Shown piece after piece: positions 4,431-11,490 of a stretch of 12,195 bases of DNA. Made by a program: the position numbers and the translations under genes. The notes under the pieces are model-generated. The model was not told where the DNA came from. It saw only the letters and a program-made list of their open reading frames with translations, and did no database searches. Location of the stretch: NCBI GenBank assembly GCA_030611625.1, contig JAUWPK010000055.1, forward strand, positions 1 to 12,195. The letters run 5' to 3'. Numbering within the stretch: position 1 is the first letter of the stretch; every line of letters begins with the position of its first letter. Source of the DNA: Promethearchaeum sp. GTDB lineage: Archaea > Asgardarchaeota > Lokiarchaeia > Sigyniarchaeales > Promethearchaeaceae.

Positions 4431-6890
4431 TTAATCTTCTTCTACCATTATTGAAAAAACAGGTTCTCCATCAACAATTTCCATTGAAAATTTCTTTTCC
4501 TGAGCTAATCGTAAAGCATTATAGCGAACATTTTTAATCGGTATTCCAAGATCTGCACTTAATTTCGGAATTGTTGAAGGTCCATGAAGAGTAATCCATT
4601 CCTCAATTTTTTCTCTTGGAGTTTTAGGATGTTCAATTAATTTTCTCTTCTTTTTCTTATCGATTGCTAAATTAACTGCATCCTTTTGAACTTCTCCCTC
4701 AACAACTAAACCCTTCTTTATCATATCTTTTACAACATTTTGCCCTTTCTCAGTCCAAATTACAACCGTTGTAAAATCTTTATCTGAACCTATATCTCCA
4801 GCTGTAATATCAGCATGCACTGCCCCAAAATCGACACAATGCGTACAGTAGTAGTTACACGTAAAGCAGCGGTTTGCTTCGTTAATGGCCATCTCCTTTG
4901 TAAAAACTCCTTCAAATTCTTCAAAATTTGTCCATGTTTCATCAACTGGTATTTGAGTTGGAGGCTTTTGGGAGACATCAGCAGGAGCAGAGATTGGTCC
5001 ATGGAAAAACATGGTACTTCTATCAATTCTTCCTTTTCTCAAATCTTCTTTGTTTAAATAGCGTGAGATTGATTCTGCAGCTTCTCTCCCGTGAGAAACT
5101 GCTGCAACTGCAACATTTTTCCCCCGCACAACTACATCTCCTCCTGCAAAAACTCCTGGTATGTTGGTTTCAAACGTGAGCTCATCTACCAAAATTTTTC
5201 CACGTACTTTTTTAAGTTCATGAGAACATGCTTGATCGCACTCTGAATAATCAACAGATTGCCCAACAGCCATAACAACACTATCTACATCGAATGTAAA
5301 ATCTATACCTTCAATTTTATCCAATTTAAATTTACCATCGGATGTATCAAGGGTTATTTTATGACAATGAAAACGTATTTTATCACCTTCTTGAGTAAAT
5401 TTGGATGCAGATGTCTCGAATTTATATTCCATAAATTTATACTCATTCTCTGGAATTTCATCAATAACCATCTCTAAATCCTTTTCTTTTTGTATTTCAG
5501 TAAATATTACTTTTTTGGCACCTAAACGAACTGCGGTTTGAGCAACATCAACTGCTACAGGCCCTCCACCAACTATTCCTATTGTTTTATCTTTAAACTC
5601 TTCTAAATTCTCCCAATGTCGATATTTTCTTTTCATAAGAAAATCTATGGCCATATGAACATTTTCTAAATCTTCTCCTGGAAGATGTAATGTATTCGGT
5701 TTGTATTGACCTATACTTATGTAAAATGCTTCAAAACCTTGTTTTTCCAGCTCTTCCATTTTCAAATTTGGACCTATTGGCGAGTTCAGTTTAAATTCTA
5801 CACCGGCATTTTTAATATATTCAATATCATAATCAATAACTTCATCGGGTAATCTAAATTTTGGAATTCCAAATCTTAACATACCACCAAGTTTATCCGT
5901 TTTTTCAAATATTGTTGGACGAAAACCTTTTCTTGCTAAATAATATGCACAAGAAAGCCCAGAAGGACCAGAACCAATAACTGCGATCTTTTTAGCATTT
6001 TCCTTGATTTCTGAAGAGACCCAGTTTTTATTTTGGAGATTCATCTCCCAATCTGTTATAAATTTCTTTAATTCCCTGATTGCAATGGGATGATTCGTAC
6101 CAATTAAAGTACAGTTGTATTCGCATTCATGTGTGCAAACGCGACCACAAACACTTGGTAAAGGATTCATATCTCGAACAAGATCTACAGCTTCTTGAAA
6201 TTTTCCTTGACGGATGTAATTAACATATCCGGAAGCATCTACACCAGCTGGACACATTCTACGACATGGCGAAAAAACAACCCCTTCATCATCTCTTTCT
6301 CCAGATCTTATATTTGCATTACAGAAAAGACCTATTTTAAAGATTTCTGCCTTATTTTGATCTTCTAATTGTGCTGCTCCACGAATTTCACAAGGGACAC
6401 CCACAATTCCGATTTGTCCATGTTCAACTCCTAATACTTCAACCAATTTTTTTAAAGACCCAGATCTACCATATGCTACTCCTGCATATTGATGTACTTT
6501 TGTAGGATCAGATGTAATTTCCCCTTCGGGAATCCCGCCCAAATCCCTTACTTCAATTAATTGTGTGACTTGTTCAGTTTCAAGAAGATATTTATTCAAT
6601 GTGGTCACAAAACCTCCACTGGCTGCTTTTTCAAGTATATTTTTATCAGTAGTTCTCAATGCCATTATATCAATAGGTGATTTATTTTCATCCAATTCCT
6701 TTTGGGAAATTTGCGGGCATGAAACGTAACACTTGCTACATGCTAGCCCTTCCTTTTCAACTATACAATAATCAACGATCACTGGTTTTAAGTCAACCAT
6801 CTCGATGTGCAAGCAGATTCCCGTACATAAACCACAACCTTGACAAAGTCCTTTATCTATAATTTCCGATTTTAGTAATTCGAATGCCAT
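4431..6890 (-). CDS. FrhB-type flavoprotein interrupted by a GltD-like NAD(P)H oxidoreductase, with C-terminal winged helix
   Basis: 819 residues. Domains in order: (1) FrhB-like N-terminus with CQGCGLCTGIC (C16-C26) and C51-x2-C54-x3-C58, then ASGGFVTTLNKYLLE (90-104), YAGVAYGRSG, VGVPCEIRG (163-171) and FKIGLFC (184-190). These are the landmarks of F420-hydrogenase/dehydrogenase beta subunits. (2) GltD-like module with Fe-S ligands C209, C213, C248, C252, C256 and C260, FAD motif VIGSGPSGLSCAYYLARKG (304-322), nucleotide fold IGIVGGGPVAVDVA (437-450) and FAD loop GGDVV (583-587). (3) CFTCNYYCTHC (C675-C685) and DFGAVHADITAGDIGS (687-702), which is the FrhB DF...ADI..GD.G motif, so the FrhB fold seems to resume here. 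(4) Winged-helix-like domain at about 754-815. The NADPH arginine pair is missing (TEIQ at 464-467). It starts 2 bases after the small-subunit gene, with GGAGG 7 bases before the ATG. Likely role: flavin electron gateway to the Hdr complex; electron donor unknown. Confidence 0.82.
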   Translation of the reverse strand: MAFELLKSEIIDKGLCQGCGLCTGICLHIEMVDLKPVIVDYCIVEKEGLACSKCYVSCPQISQKELDENKSPIDIMALRTTDKNILEKAASGGFVTTLNKYLLETEQVTQLIEVRDLGGIPEGEITSDPTKVHQYAGVAYGRSGSLKKLVEVLGVEHGQIGIVGVPCEIRGAAQLEDQNKAEIFKIGLFCNANIRSGERDDEGVVFSPCRRMCPAGVDASGYVNYIRQGKFQEAVDLVRDMNPLPSVCGRVCTHECEYNCTLIGTNHPIAIRELKKFITDWEMNLQNKNWVSSEIKENAKKIAVIGSGPSGLSCAYYLARKGFRPTIFEKTDKLGGMLRFGIPKFRLPDEVIDYDIEYIKNAGVEFKLNSPIGPNLKMEELEKQGFEAFYISIGQYKPNTLHLPGEDLENVHMAIDFLMKRKYRHWENLEEFKDKTIGIVGGGPVAVDVAQTAVRLGAKKVIFTEIQKEKDLEMVIDEIPENEYKFMEYKFETSASKFTQEGDKIRFHCHKITLDTSDGKFKLDKIEGIDFTFDVDSVVMAVGQSVDYSECDQACSHELKKVRGKILVDELTFETNIPGVFAGGDVVVRGKNVAVAAVSHGREAAESISRYLNKEDLRKGRIDRSTMFFHGPISAPADVSQKPPTQIPVDETWTNFEEFEGVFTKEMAINEANRCFTCNYYCTHCVDFGAVHADITAGDIGSDKDFTTVVIWTEKGQNVVKDMIKKGLVVEGEVQKDAVNLAIDKKKKRKLIEHPKTPREKIEEWITLHGPSTIPKLSADLGIPIKNVRYNALRLAQEKKFSMEIVDGEPVFSIMVEED

Positions 6891-6892
6891 TT

Positions 6893-8152
6893 TTATGCCT
6901 CCATTTCAAATTTGGTAACAATTCCTTTGCTATTTAGAGAATATTTTATATTACCATTTTGATAATCGCCTTCTCTAATTTCAAAAATAGATTTTTTATA
7001 TCCCTCAAAATCACCACTATCATCAATTGGAACTTTAAATCCTCCAAAGAATAAGTTAGATAAATTCATATTTCCTGCAATTTTTCTGATTTGATTAGTG
7101 ATTTTCTCATAACTTTCAACATTACTTGCTTTTAGCGCCGAATTTAATTCCTTCTCCAAAGATAGCAAATTATTTCGTAATTCTACTGTTTTTTCGCTCA
7201 CCGGTAAATCTTCAATTAAACCTTTTTCATAGGCTTGAATTATATCTAAAGTAAACGAGATAGAATGATCTCCTCCGATACAGCCTGAAATTAGGGGTAA
7301 TTCTTCAATAGGGCGGCCAATAAATATGTCAGACATAATGGATCCATTAGATTGATTTCTTCCTATTGGTAAAACAGAATTTGCCAGATTAAACCTAAAG
7401 AAAGAGCCTGTAACATCGGGAATGCTTTCTGTAACATCATCATCTACATCAGCTAATTTATCTGTTCCGCCTTTTCCGGTTGCTTCCGTTGCCACTTCTA
7501 CGTTTCCCATTAGAGTTCCAAACATTCCGAGCATTCTAAAACCAGCACGATCTACTGATGATTTACACCCTCGACAAGCAGTTCCATAGTCTACACACAT
7601 TTCCTTACATGAATTTGCAATATATCCAGAACAAAGATGTCCAAAATCGTTAAAACAACTTTCAACATCTTCTTGAGGATCAATTTGGCGAGTTACTTCA
7701 TCGAGATATTCACATGTAGACTTGCGCGCACAAGATGTACATAAAATTTCAGATTTTTTTATAGGATGACCTTGTAAAATTTCAGATAATTCTTCAATTT
7801 CACCCAAACAACCACTAATGAGTGTAGTATCTGGAATAATTTTTGCTATCGGAGTTATATCATATCCTTTTTGATATGCTAAACCAAAAATTCCACCAGT
7901 TGTTGTACAACTTCCATACCCGACTACTTTTTTTGCAATTTTTGATAGCTTTTGAACAAATTCATGGTTCTCAAGTGTGATATAACCAGTTACTACTGCA
8001 TAATCTAGATCTTTTTCAGACCACTTTTCAACTTCTGAATTTTTTACCCGAAAAATTTCATTTTTAGAATTATCGTTAATGTGCTTATCCAATAAATAAG
8101 TTTCATTAAAACATTTATCACAGCCATTTAATTGGAAAATTCCTATCTTCAT
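6893..8152 (-). CDS. MvhG-like [NiFe]-hydrogenase small subunit fused to a vestige of the large subunit
   Basis: 419 residues. The first ~265 follow cytoplasmic small subunits of the MvhG/HoxY kind. QLNGCDKC gives C11 and C14, YGSCTTTGG gives C82 and ISGCLG gives C115, together a proximal [4Fe-4S] site. Then come CTSCARKSTC (C138, C141, C147) and the Cys-rich block C166, C174, C182, C186, C193, C196 ending CRGC, for further clusters. GSFFRFNLANSVLP (249-262) is the usual C-terminal motif. No signal peptide is seen. The remaining ~150 residues are unexpected: IFIGRPIEELPLISGCIGGDHS (276-297) resembles the large-subunit stretch GRPIEE.P.I..RICGIC..H, with the nickel CxxC reduced to one Cys. There is no DPCxxC end and no separate large subunit in the window. 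ATGA overlap with mvhD and GGAGG 9 bases upstream. Likely an electron relay between MvhD and the flavoprotein, without H2 chemistry. Confidence 0.82.
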   Translation of the reverse strand: MKIGIFQLNGCDKCFNETYLLDKHINDNSKNEIFRVKNSEVEKWSEKDLDYAVVTGYITLENHEFVQKLSKIAKKVVGYGSCTTTGGIFGLAYQKGYDITPIAKIIPDTTLISGCLGEIEELSEILQGHPIKKSEILCTSCARKSTCEYLDEVTRQIDPQEDVESCFNDFGHLCSGYIANSCKEMCVDYGTACRGCKSSVDRAGFRMLGMFGTLMGNVEVATEATGKGGTDKLADVDDDVTESIPDVTGSFFRFNLANSVLPIGRNQSNGSIMSDIFIGRPIEELPLISGCIGGDHSISFTLDIIQAYEKGLIEDLPVSEKTVELRNNLLSLEKELNSALKASNVESYEKITNQIRKIAGNMNLSNLFFGGFKVPIDDSGDFEGYKKSIFEIREGDYQNGNIKYSLNSKGIVTKFEMEA

Positions 8153-8568
8153 GCGAAAGTCCCTCCTTCTTTTTCTGCTACCAACAAACGTTCAATTGCA
8201 TCCTCAAAATCTCCTACAGCAGTTTCGCCTTCTGCTGCTCGTGCAGTATAATGATTAATCATCTGATCACTGTATCCCATTTCCTTAAAGAGCTTTTTCA
8301 TAAGTTTAATTCGATGCATTGAAAGAAAATTTCCGTTGAAAAAGTGACAGGCTTGGAAACAACAACCAATAACCGCAACTGAATCTGCTCCATTTTTTAA
8401 TGCATCCATTATTTGAATGGGACCTACTAATCCACTGCATTTTACGCGAATAATTTTGATGGAGGTCGAGTAACCTAAACGAGCAACACCTGCAGTTACT
8501 GCAGCACCTTGACCACATTCTGCACACATAAAAGCAAGAACATCTCGTTTTCCCTTTTCCTTAGACAT
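8149..8568 (-). CDS. mvhD: MvhD-type delta subunit ([2Fe-2S] electron transfer to HdrA)
   Basis: In Mvh-Hdr complexes MvhD links the hydrogenase to HdrA and carries one [2Fe-2S] cluster. From the start chosen here the protein has 139 residues, about the family length. The cluster cysteines are present: FMCAEC (C15, C18), IIRVKCSG (C44) and VIGCCFQACHFFNGN (C69 or C70, and C74), matching the family's FxCxxC, RVxCSG and GCHxxDCHYxxGN. GC-C-F replaces GC-H, giving an extra Cys next to the ligand. I chose ATG 8568 over an upstream in-frame ATG at 8592 because an AGGAGG lies 8 bases before 8568 and the MvhD homology begins just after it. The gene overlaps the hdrA stop by 8 bases and the next gene by 4 bases (ATGA), so translation is probably coupled. 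Confidence 0.9.
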   Translation of the reverse strand: MSKEKGKRDVLAFMCAECGQGAAVTAGVARLGYSTSIKIIRVKCSGLVGPIQIMDALKNGADSVAVIGCCFQACHFFNGNFLSMHRIKLMKKLFKEMGYSDQMINHYTARAAEGETAVGDFEDAIERLLVAEKEGGTFA

Positions 8569-10585
8569 TTGTAATTCCTCCTGTAATTCCAACTATTTCA
8601 TCATAAAGTTCGTCTTCGCGAGTATTTATTAATTGAATTGCAGCAGTTGGGCAAACAGGTTGACATAATCCACATCCTTTGCAAGCAACTTCATTTAATT
8701 CTAATTTTTCATCATTAATGGCGAGTGCACCAAATGGACATGCTGTTACACAAATCCCACAAATACTACAATTGGAATGATCTATCAACGGTATGATCAT
8801 CTCTTTCTCGATGTATCCTCGTACCAGAGGTGCGGCTGCAAGAGCAGCAGCACTACCAGCTTGAGCTACAGACTGGGTAATATCTTTTGGACCTTGAATA
8901 GCACCCGCTAAAAATATCCCATCTTTTGATGATTTAGTAGGGTTCATTTTTATATGAAATTCTTTGAAAAATCCTTCCTTCATACGCAAAATTTGTAGTT
9001 TTGAACCAAGTGGGCCGATTCCTTTAGGTGGAACCATAGCTGCTGAAAGAATTATCATATCAGTTTTTATCTCCATTGGTGTTAAAGACAATGTATCTTC
9101 AACGATAACACTTAGTTCACCCGTAATTGGATCTTTTTCAATTTCTGATGGTCTACCTCGGATAAATTTTATACCCTTCTCTTGAGATTTTTTATAAAAT
9201 TCTTCATAATAAATCCCAGGCGTTCTCATGTCTATGTAACACATGATTACATCAATCTTCGGATTGATTTCTTTAATCATTTGGGCATTCTTATTCCCAA
9301 ACATGCAACATACACCAGTGCAATATTCATTTCCTACTTGTTCATTTCGTGAACCAACGCATTGTATCATAACAACCCTTTTTGGAACTCTACCATCTGA
9401 TGGACGTAAAATATTTGAACCAGTTAAAGAAACTGGATTTAACATTCTCTCAAACTGTAATTGTGTGATGATATCTTCATAACCTTCTTGACCATAATGA
9501 TAAGGTTCTATTTCTGAAGGATCATATTCATCATATCCCGTTGCTACTACTATTGAACCAACTTTAATTGTGGTCATTTTTTTCTTCATTGAGAAATCTA
9601 CTGCCCCCACAGGGCACAAGTTAACACATGTTTGACATTCAATGCATACTTTTTTATCCCTAACATATGTAGAAGGGATGGCTTGAGGATATAGTTTATA
9701 AATTGCTTTTCGCATACTCATTCCACTATCCCATTCGCTAGGAACTTCAACGGGACAATTTGCGGAACATTCTCCACATGATGTACAATTATCGTGAACA
9801 TATCTGGGTTTTGTTTGAATTTTTACTTCAAAATTTCCTAATGAGCCCTCGACAGCTTTCACTGTGCTGTAAGTCATTAAAGTAACGTTTTTATGGCTTG
9901 CCACTCCATTAGTTAAAGGAGAAATTGAACATTGTGGGCATTCATTTGTTGGAAATGTTTTATATAACTGTGTCATGTGTCCTCCAATACTCGATTCTCG
10001 TTCTACTAAATATACCGGAATACCAAGATTGGCTAGATCCATAGTCGCTCTTAAACCAGCAATCCCTCCTCCAATAACTAATGCAGCTTTTGTAGTTGCA
10101 ATTTGTTTGGTTTCTACTTCCTCTAATTTACGTGCTCGATTTATTGCTCCAGAAACTAACTTGATCGCTTTTTTTGTTGCTTCTGGTCTCTTCTTTTTAG
10201 AAGTTACCCATGAACAACCTTCACGTATGTTGGCTTGAAAATGTAAATGCTTGTTAAGTCCTTCTTCTTCAATGGCTTTGGCAAATGTAGGCCCGTGCTG
10301 AGTTACACTGCAAGAAGCTACTACCGTACGATTAACACCTTTCTCTTTGATACTATTCTTTACCATTTCAATTCCTTGCTTGGAGCACATGAACATGTAA
10401 TGTTGAGCTTCTACAACATTGTCTAACCCCTTAATTTCCTCAATAGTTTTCTCAACATCTACTGTATCTGCAATATTATGACCACAATGACATACAAAAA
10501 CACCAATACGTGGTTCTTCTTTTTCCTTTGACTTGGATTTTTGATCTATTTCTGCAATATTATTTGCATTTGATGAATTAGTCAT
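8561..10585 (-). CDS. hdrA: Heterodisulfide reductase subunit A (flavin, electron-bifurcating type)
   Basis: 674 residues, close to the ~650 usual for HdrA. N-terminal domain IGVFVCHCG (C32, C34) with C67, C92 and C124. FAD fold ALVIGGGIAGLRATMDLA (168-185) and GGHMTQLYKTFPTNECPQC (201-219). Inserted ferredoxin domain with CTSCGECSANCP (C267-C277) and CIECQTCVNLCP (C314-C324). The unusual cluster site of the thioredoxin-reductase-like core is C409-x12-C422-x3-C426-C427, the pattern known from the methanogen enzyme. C-terminal ferredoxin has CSICGICVTACP (C606-C616) and CKGCGLCQPVCP (C635-C645). HdrA splits electrons from the input module between ferredoxin and HdrBC. It overlaps hdrB by 8 bases, with GAGGTG 7 bases before ATG 10585. 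The N-terminal ~25 residues are a Lys/Glu-rich extension. All expected cysteines are present and no selenocysteine is needed. Confidence 0.95.
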   Translation of the reverse strand: MTNSSNANNIAEIDQKSKSKEKEEPRIGVFVCHCGHNIADTVDVEKTIEEIKGLDNVVEAQHYMFMCSKQGIEMVKNSIKEKGVNRTVVASCSVTQHGPTFAKAIEEEGLNKHLHFQANIREGCSWVTSKKKRPEATKKAIKLVSGAINRARKLEEVETKQIATTKAALVIGGGIAGLRATMDLANLGIPVYLVERESSIGGHMTQLYKTFPTNECPQCSISPLTNGVASHKNVTLMTYSTVKAVEGSLGNFEVKIQTKPRYVHDNCTSCGECSANCPVEVPSEWDSGMSMRKAIYKLYPQAIPSTYVRDKKVCIECQTCVNLCPVGAVDFSMKKKMTTIKVGSIVVATGYDEYDPSEIEPYHYGQEGYEDIITQLQFERMLNPVSLTGSNILRPSDGRVPKRVVMIQCVGSRNEQVGNEYCTGVCCMFGNKNAQMIKEINPKIDVIMCYIDMRTPGIYYEEFYKKSQEKGIKFIRGRPSEIEKDPITGELSVIVEDTLSLTPMEIKTDMIILSAAMVPPKGIGPLGSKLQILRMKEGFFKEFHIKMNPTKSSKDGIFLAGAIQGPKDITQSVAQAGSAAALAAAPLVRGYIEKEMIIPLIDHSNCSICGICVTACPFGALAINDEKLELNEVACKGCGLCQPVCPTAAIQLINTREDELYDEIVGITGGITNV
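8577..8582 (-). promoter_or_regulatory. Ribosome binding site of mvhD, inside the hdrA 3' end
   Basis: AGGAGG on the minus strand, 8 bases before ATG 8568. It is made by the last Gly-Gly codons of hdrA. It decides the mvhD start in favour of 8568 rather than 8592. Confidence 0.75.
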
Positions 10586-11486
10586 TTGCTTGCACCTCGA
10601 TTGGAGTTAATTCATATTTTTTACCGTTGTTTTGATATTGTAAACCCATGTATTTTTCATCCATACCCATACAGTATGCTGTGATTTGAGAGAGATGAAA
10701 TACTGGAATATCGTAATTAATATTGTGGTTCTTTTTAAGCCAATCTTGACCTGATTCGAATTGTAAATGACAGAAAGGACAAACATCCAATATAAAATCT
10801 GGGTTAACTTCCGAAATATGTTTCATCTTTTCAGATAAGATTGTCATGCTTGTATCAGCATATGCGGCTTTTATTCCGCCTCCTGCCCCACAGCAAGTAT
10901 ATTTTTGTTTAAAATTTAATGATTTGATACCCAATGCTTCAACAAAATCTTCTAAAATAGTAGGATCCTCTGGGCTGTCAATTTGTCTAACATGACTGGG
11001 TTTCAGAAAATGGCAACCATAGTGAATTGCAGTTGTTGCATTTAACTTTCTAACCAAATGTTCTTGAATTTCAGTGGGACCTATATCTATTGACAATAGC
11101 GCTGCAACATGTTTAACCTCAATAGTAGCTTTAAATTCATAATCTCCCAATAATTTTAATTTTTCATTTACTTTCTCACGTAATGCCTCATCTTCATGTA
11201 GGCGCAAGTTAACTTCTTGGAGTGTTCCAAAGCAACCATTGCATACAGTTATTAAATCCACATCCATCTTCTCAGCGATACATATATTTCGTGCTGCTGC
11301 TACCATCCAATCCTCTTTATCAAAAGATCGTAAAACTCCTGGAGCAGGACAACAAGCGGCACGTTCCATATCCAATAATTCATATCCGAGTTTTTCCATA
11401 ACATAGCGGGTTGATTTTTCAATGGCAGGATATCTATTGGGCATTATACATCCTAAATAAAACGCATATTTTTTATCTTGTACCAT
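10578..11486 (-). CDS. hdrB: Heterodisulfide reductase subunit B (two CCG domains)
   Basis: 302 residues from the chosen start. Both CCG Fe-S motifs are complete: C13, C45-C46, C82 and C85 (LGCIMPNRYP, AACCPAPG, CNGC) and C158, C198-C199, C236 and C239 (YGCHFLKP, YTCCGAGGG, CPFC). In methanogens these two non-cubane [4Fe-4S] clusters reduce the CoM-S-S-CoB heterodisulfide. In a non-methanogen the physiological disulfide is unknown. The frame is open 31 codons further upstream (to 11579), but that part lies wholly over the end of hdrC and reads as Arg/Lys-rich low-complexity residues. ATG 11486 sits 4 bases after the hdrC stop, with GAAGG 9 bases before it, and begins MVQDKKYAFYLGC, like family members. 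Confidence 0.93.
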   Translation of the reverse strand: MVQDKKYAFYLGCIMPNRYPAIEKSTRYVMEKLGYELLDMERAACCPAPGVLRSFDKEDWMVAAARNICIAEKMDVDLITVCNGCFGTLQEVNLRLHEDEALREKVNEKLKLLGDYEFKATIEVKHVAALLSIDIGPTEIQEHLVRKLNATTAIHYGCHFLKPSHVRQIDSPEDPTILEDFVEALGIKSLNFKQKYTCCGAGGGIKAAYADTSMTILSEKMKHISEVNPDFILDVCPFCHLQFESGQDWLKKNHNINYDIPVFHLSQITAYCMGMDEKYMGLQYQNNGKKYELTPIEVQAND

Positions 11487-11490
11487 TTCG

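Noticed and set aside
4815..5179. Overlapping plus-strand open frames inside the FrhB/GltD fusion
   Set aside because: They are antisense to strongly supported coding sequence and show no family motifs.
7260..7330. Possibility that the large-subunit-like end of the small-subunit gene is a frame-broken full hydrogenase large subunit
   Set aside because: After the stop at 6893 the next gene starts 2 bases later and belongs to another family, so there is no room for the rest of a large subunit.
8569..8592. Upstream in-frame ATG that would give mvhD eight more residues
   Set aside because: An AGGAGG sits 8 bases before the ATG at 8568, the added residues lie inside hdrA, and MvhD homology starts after 8568.
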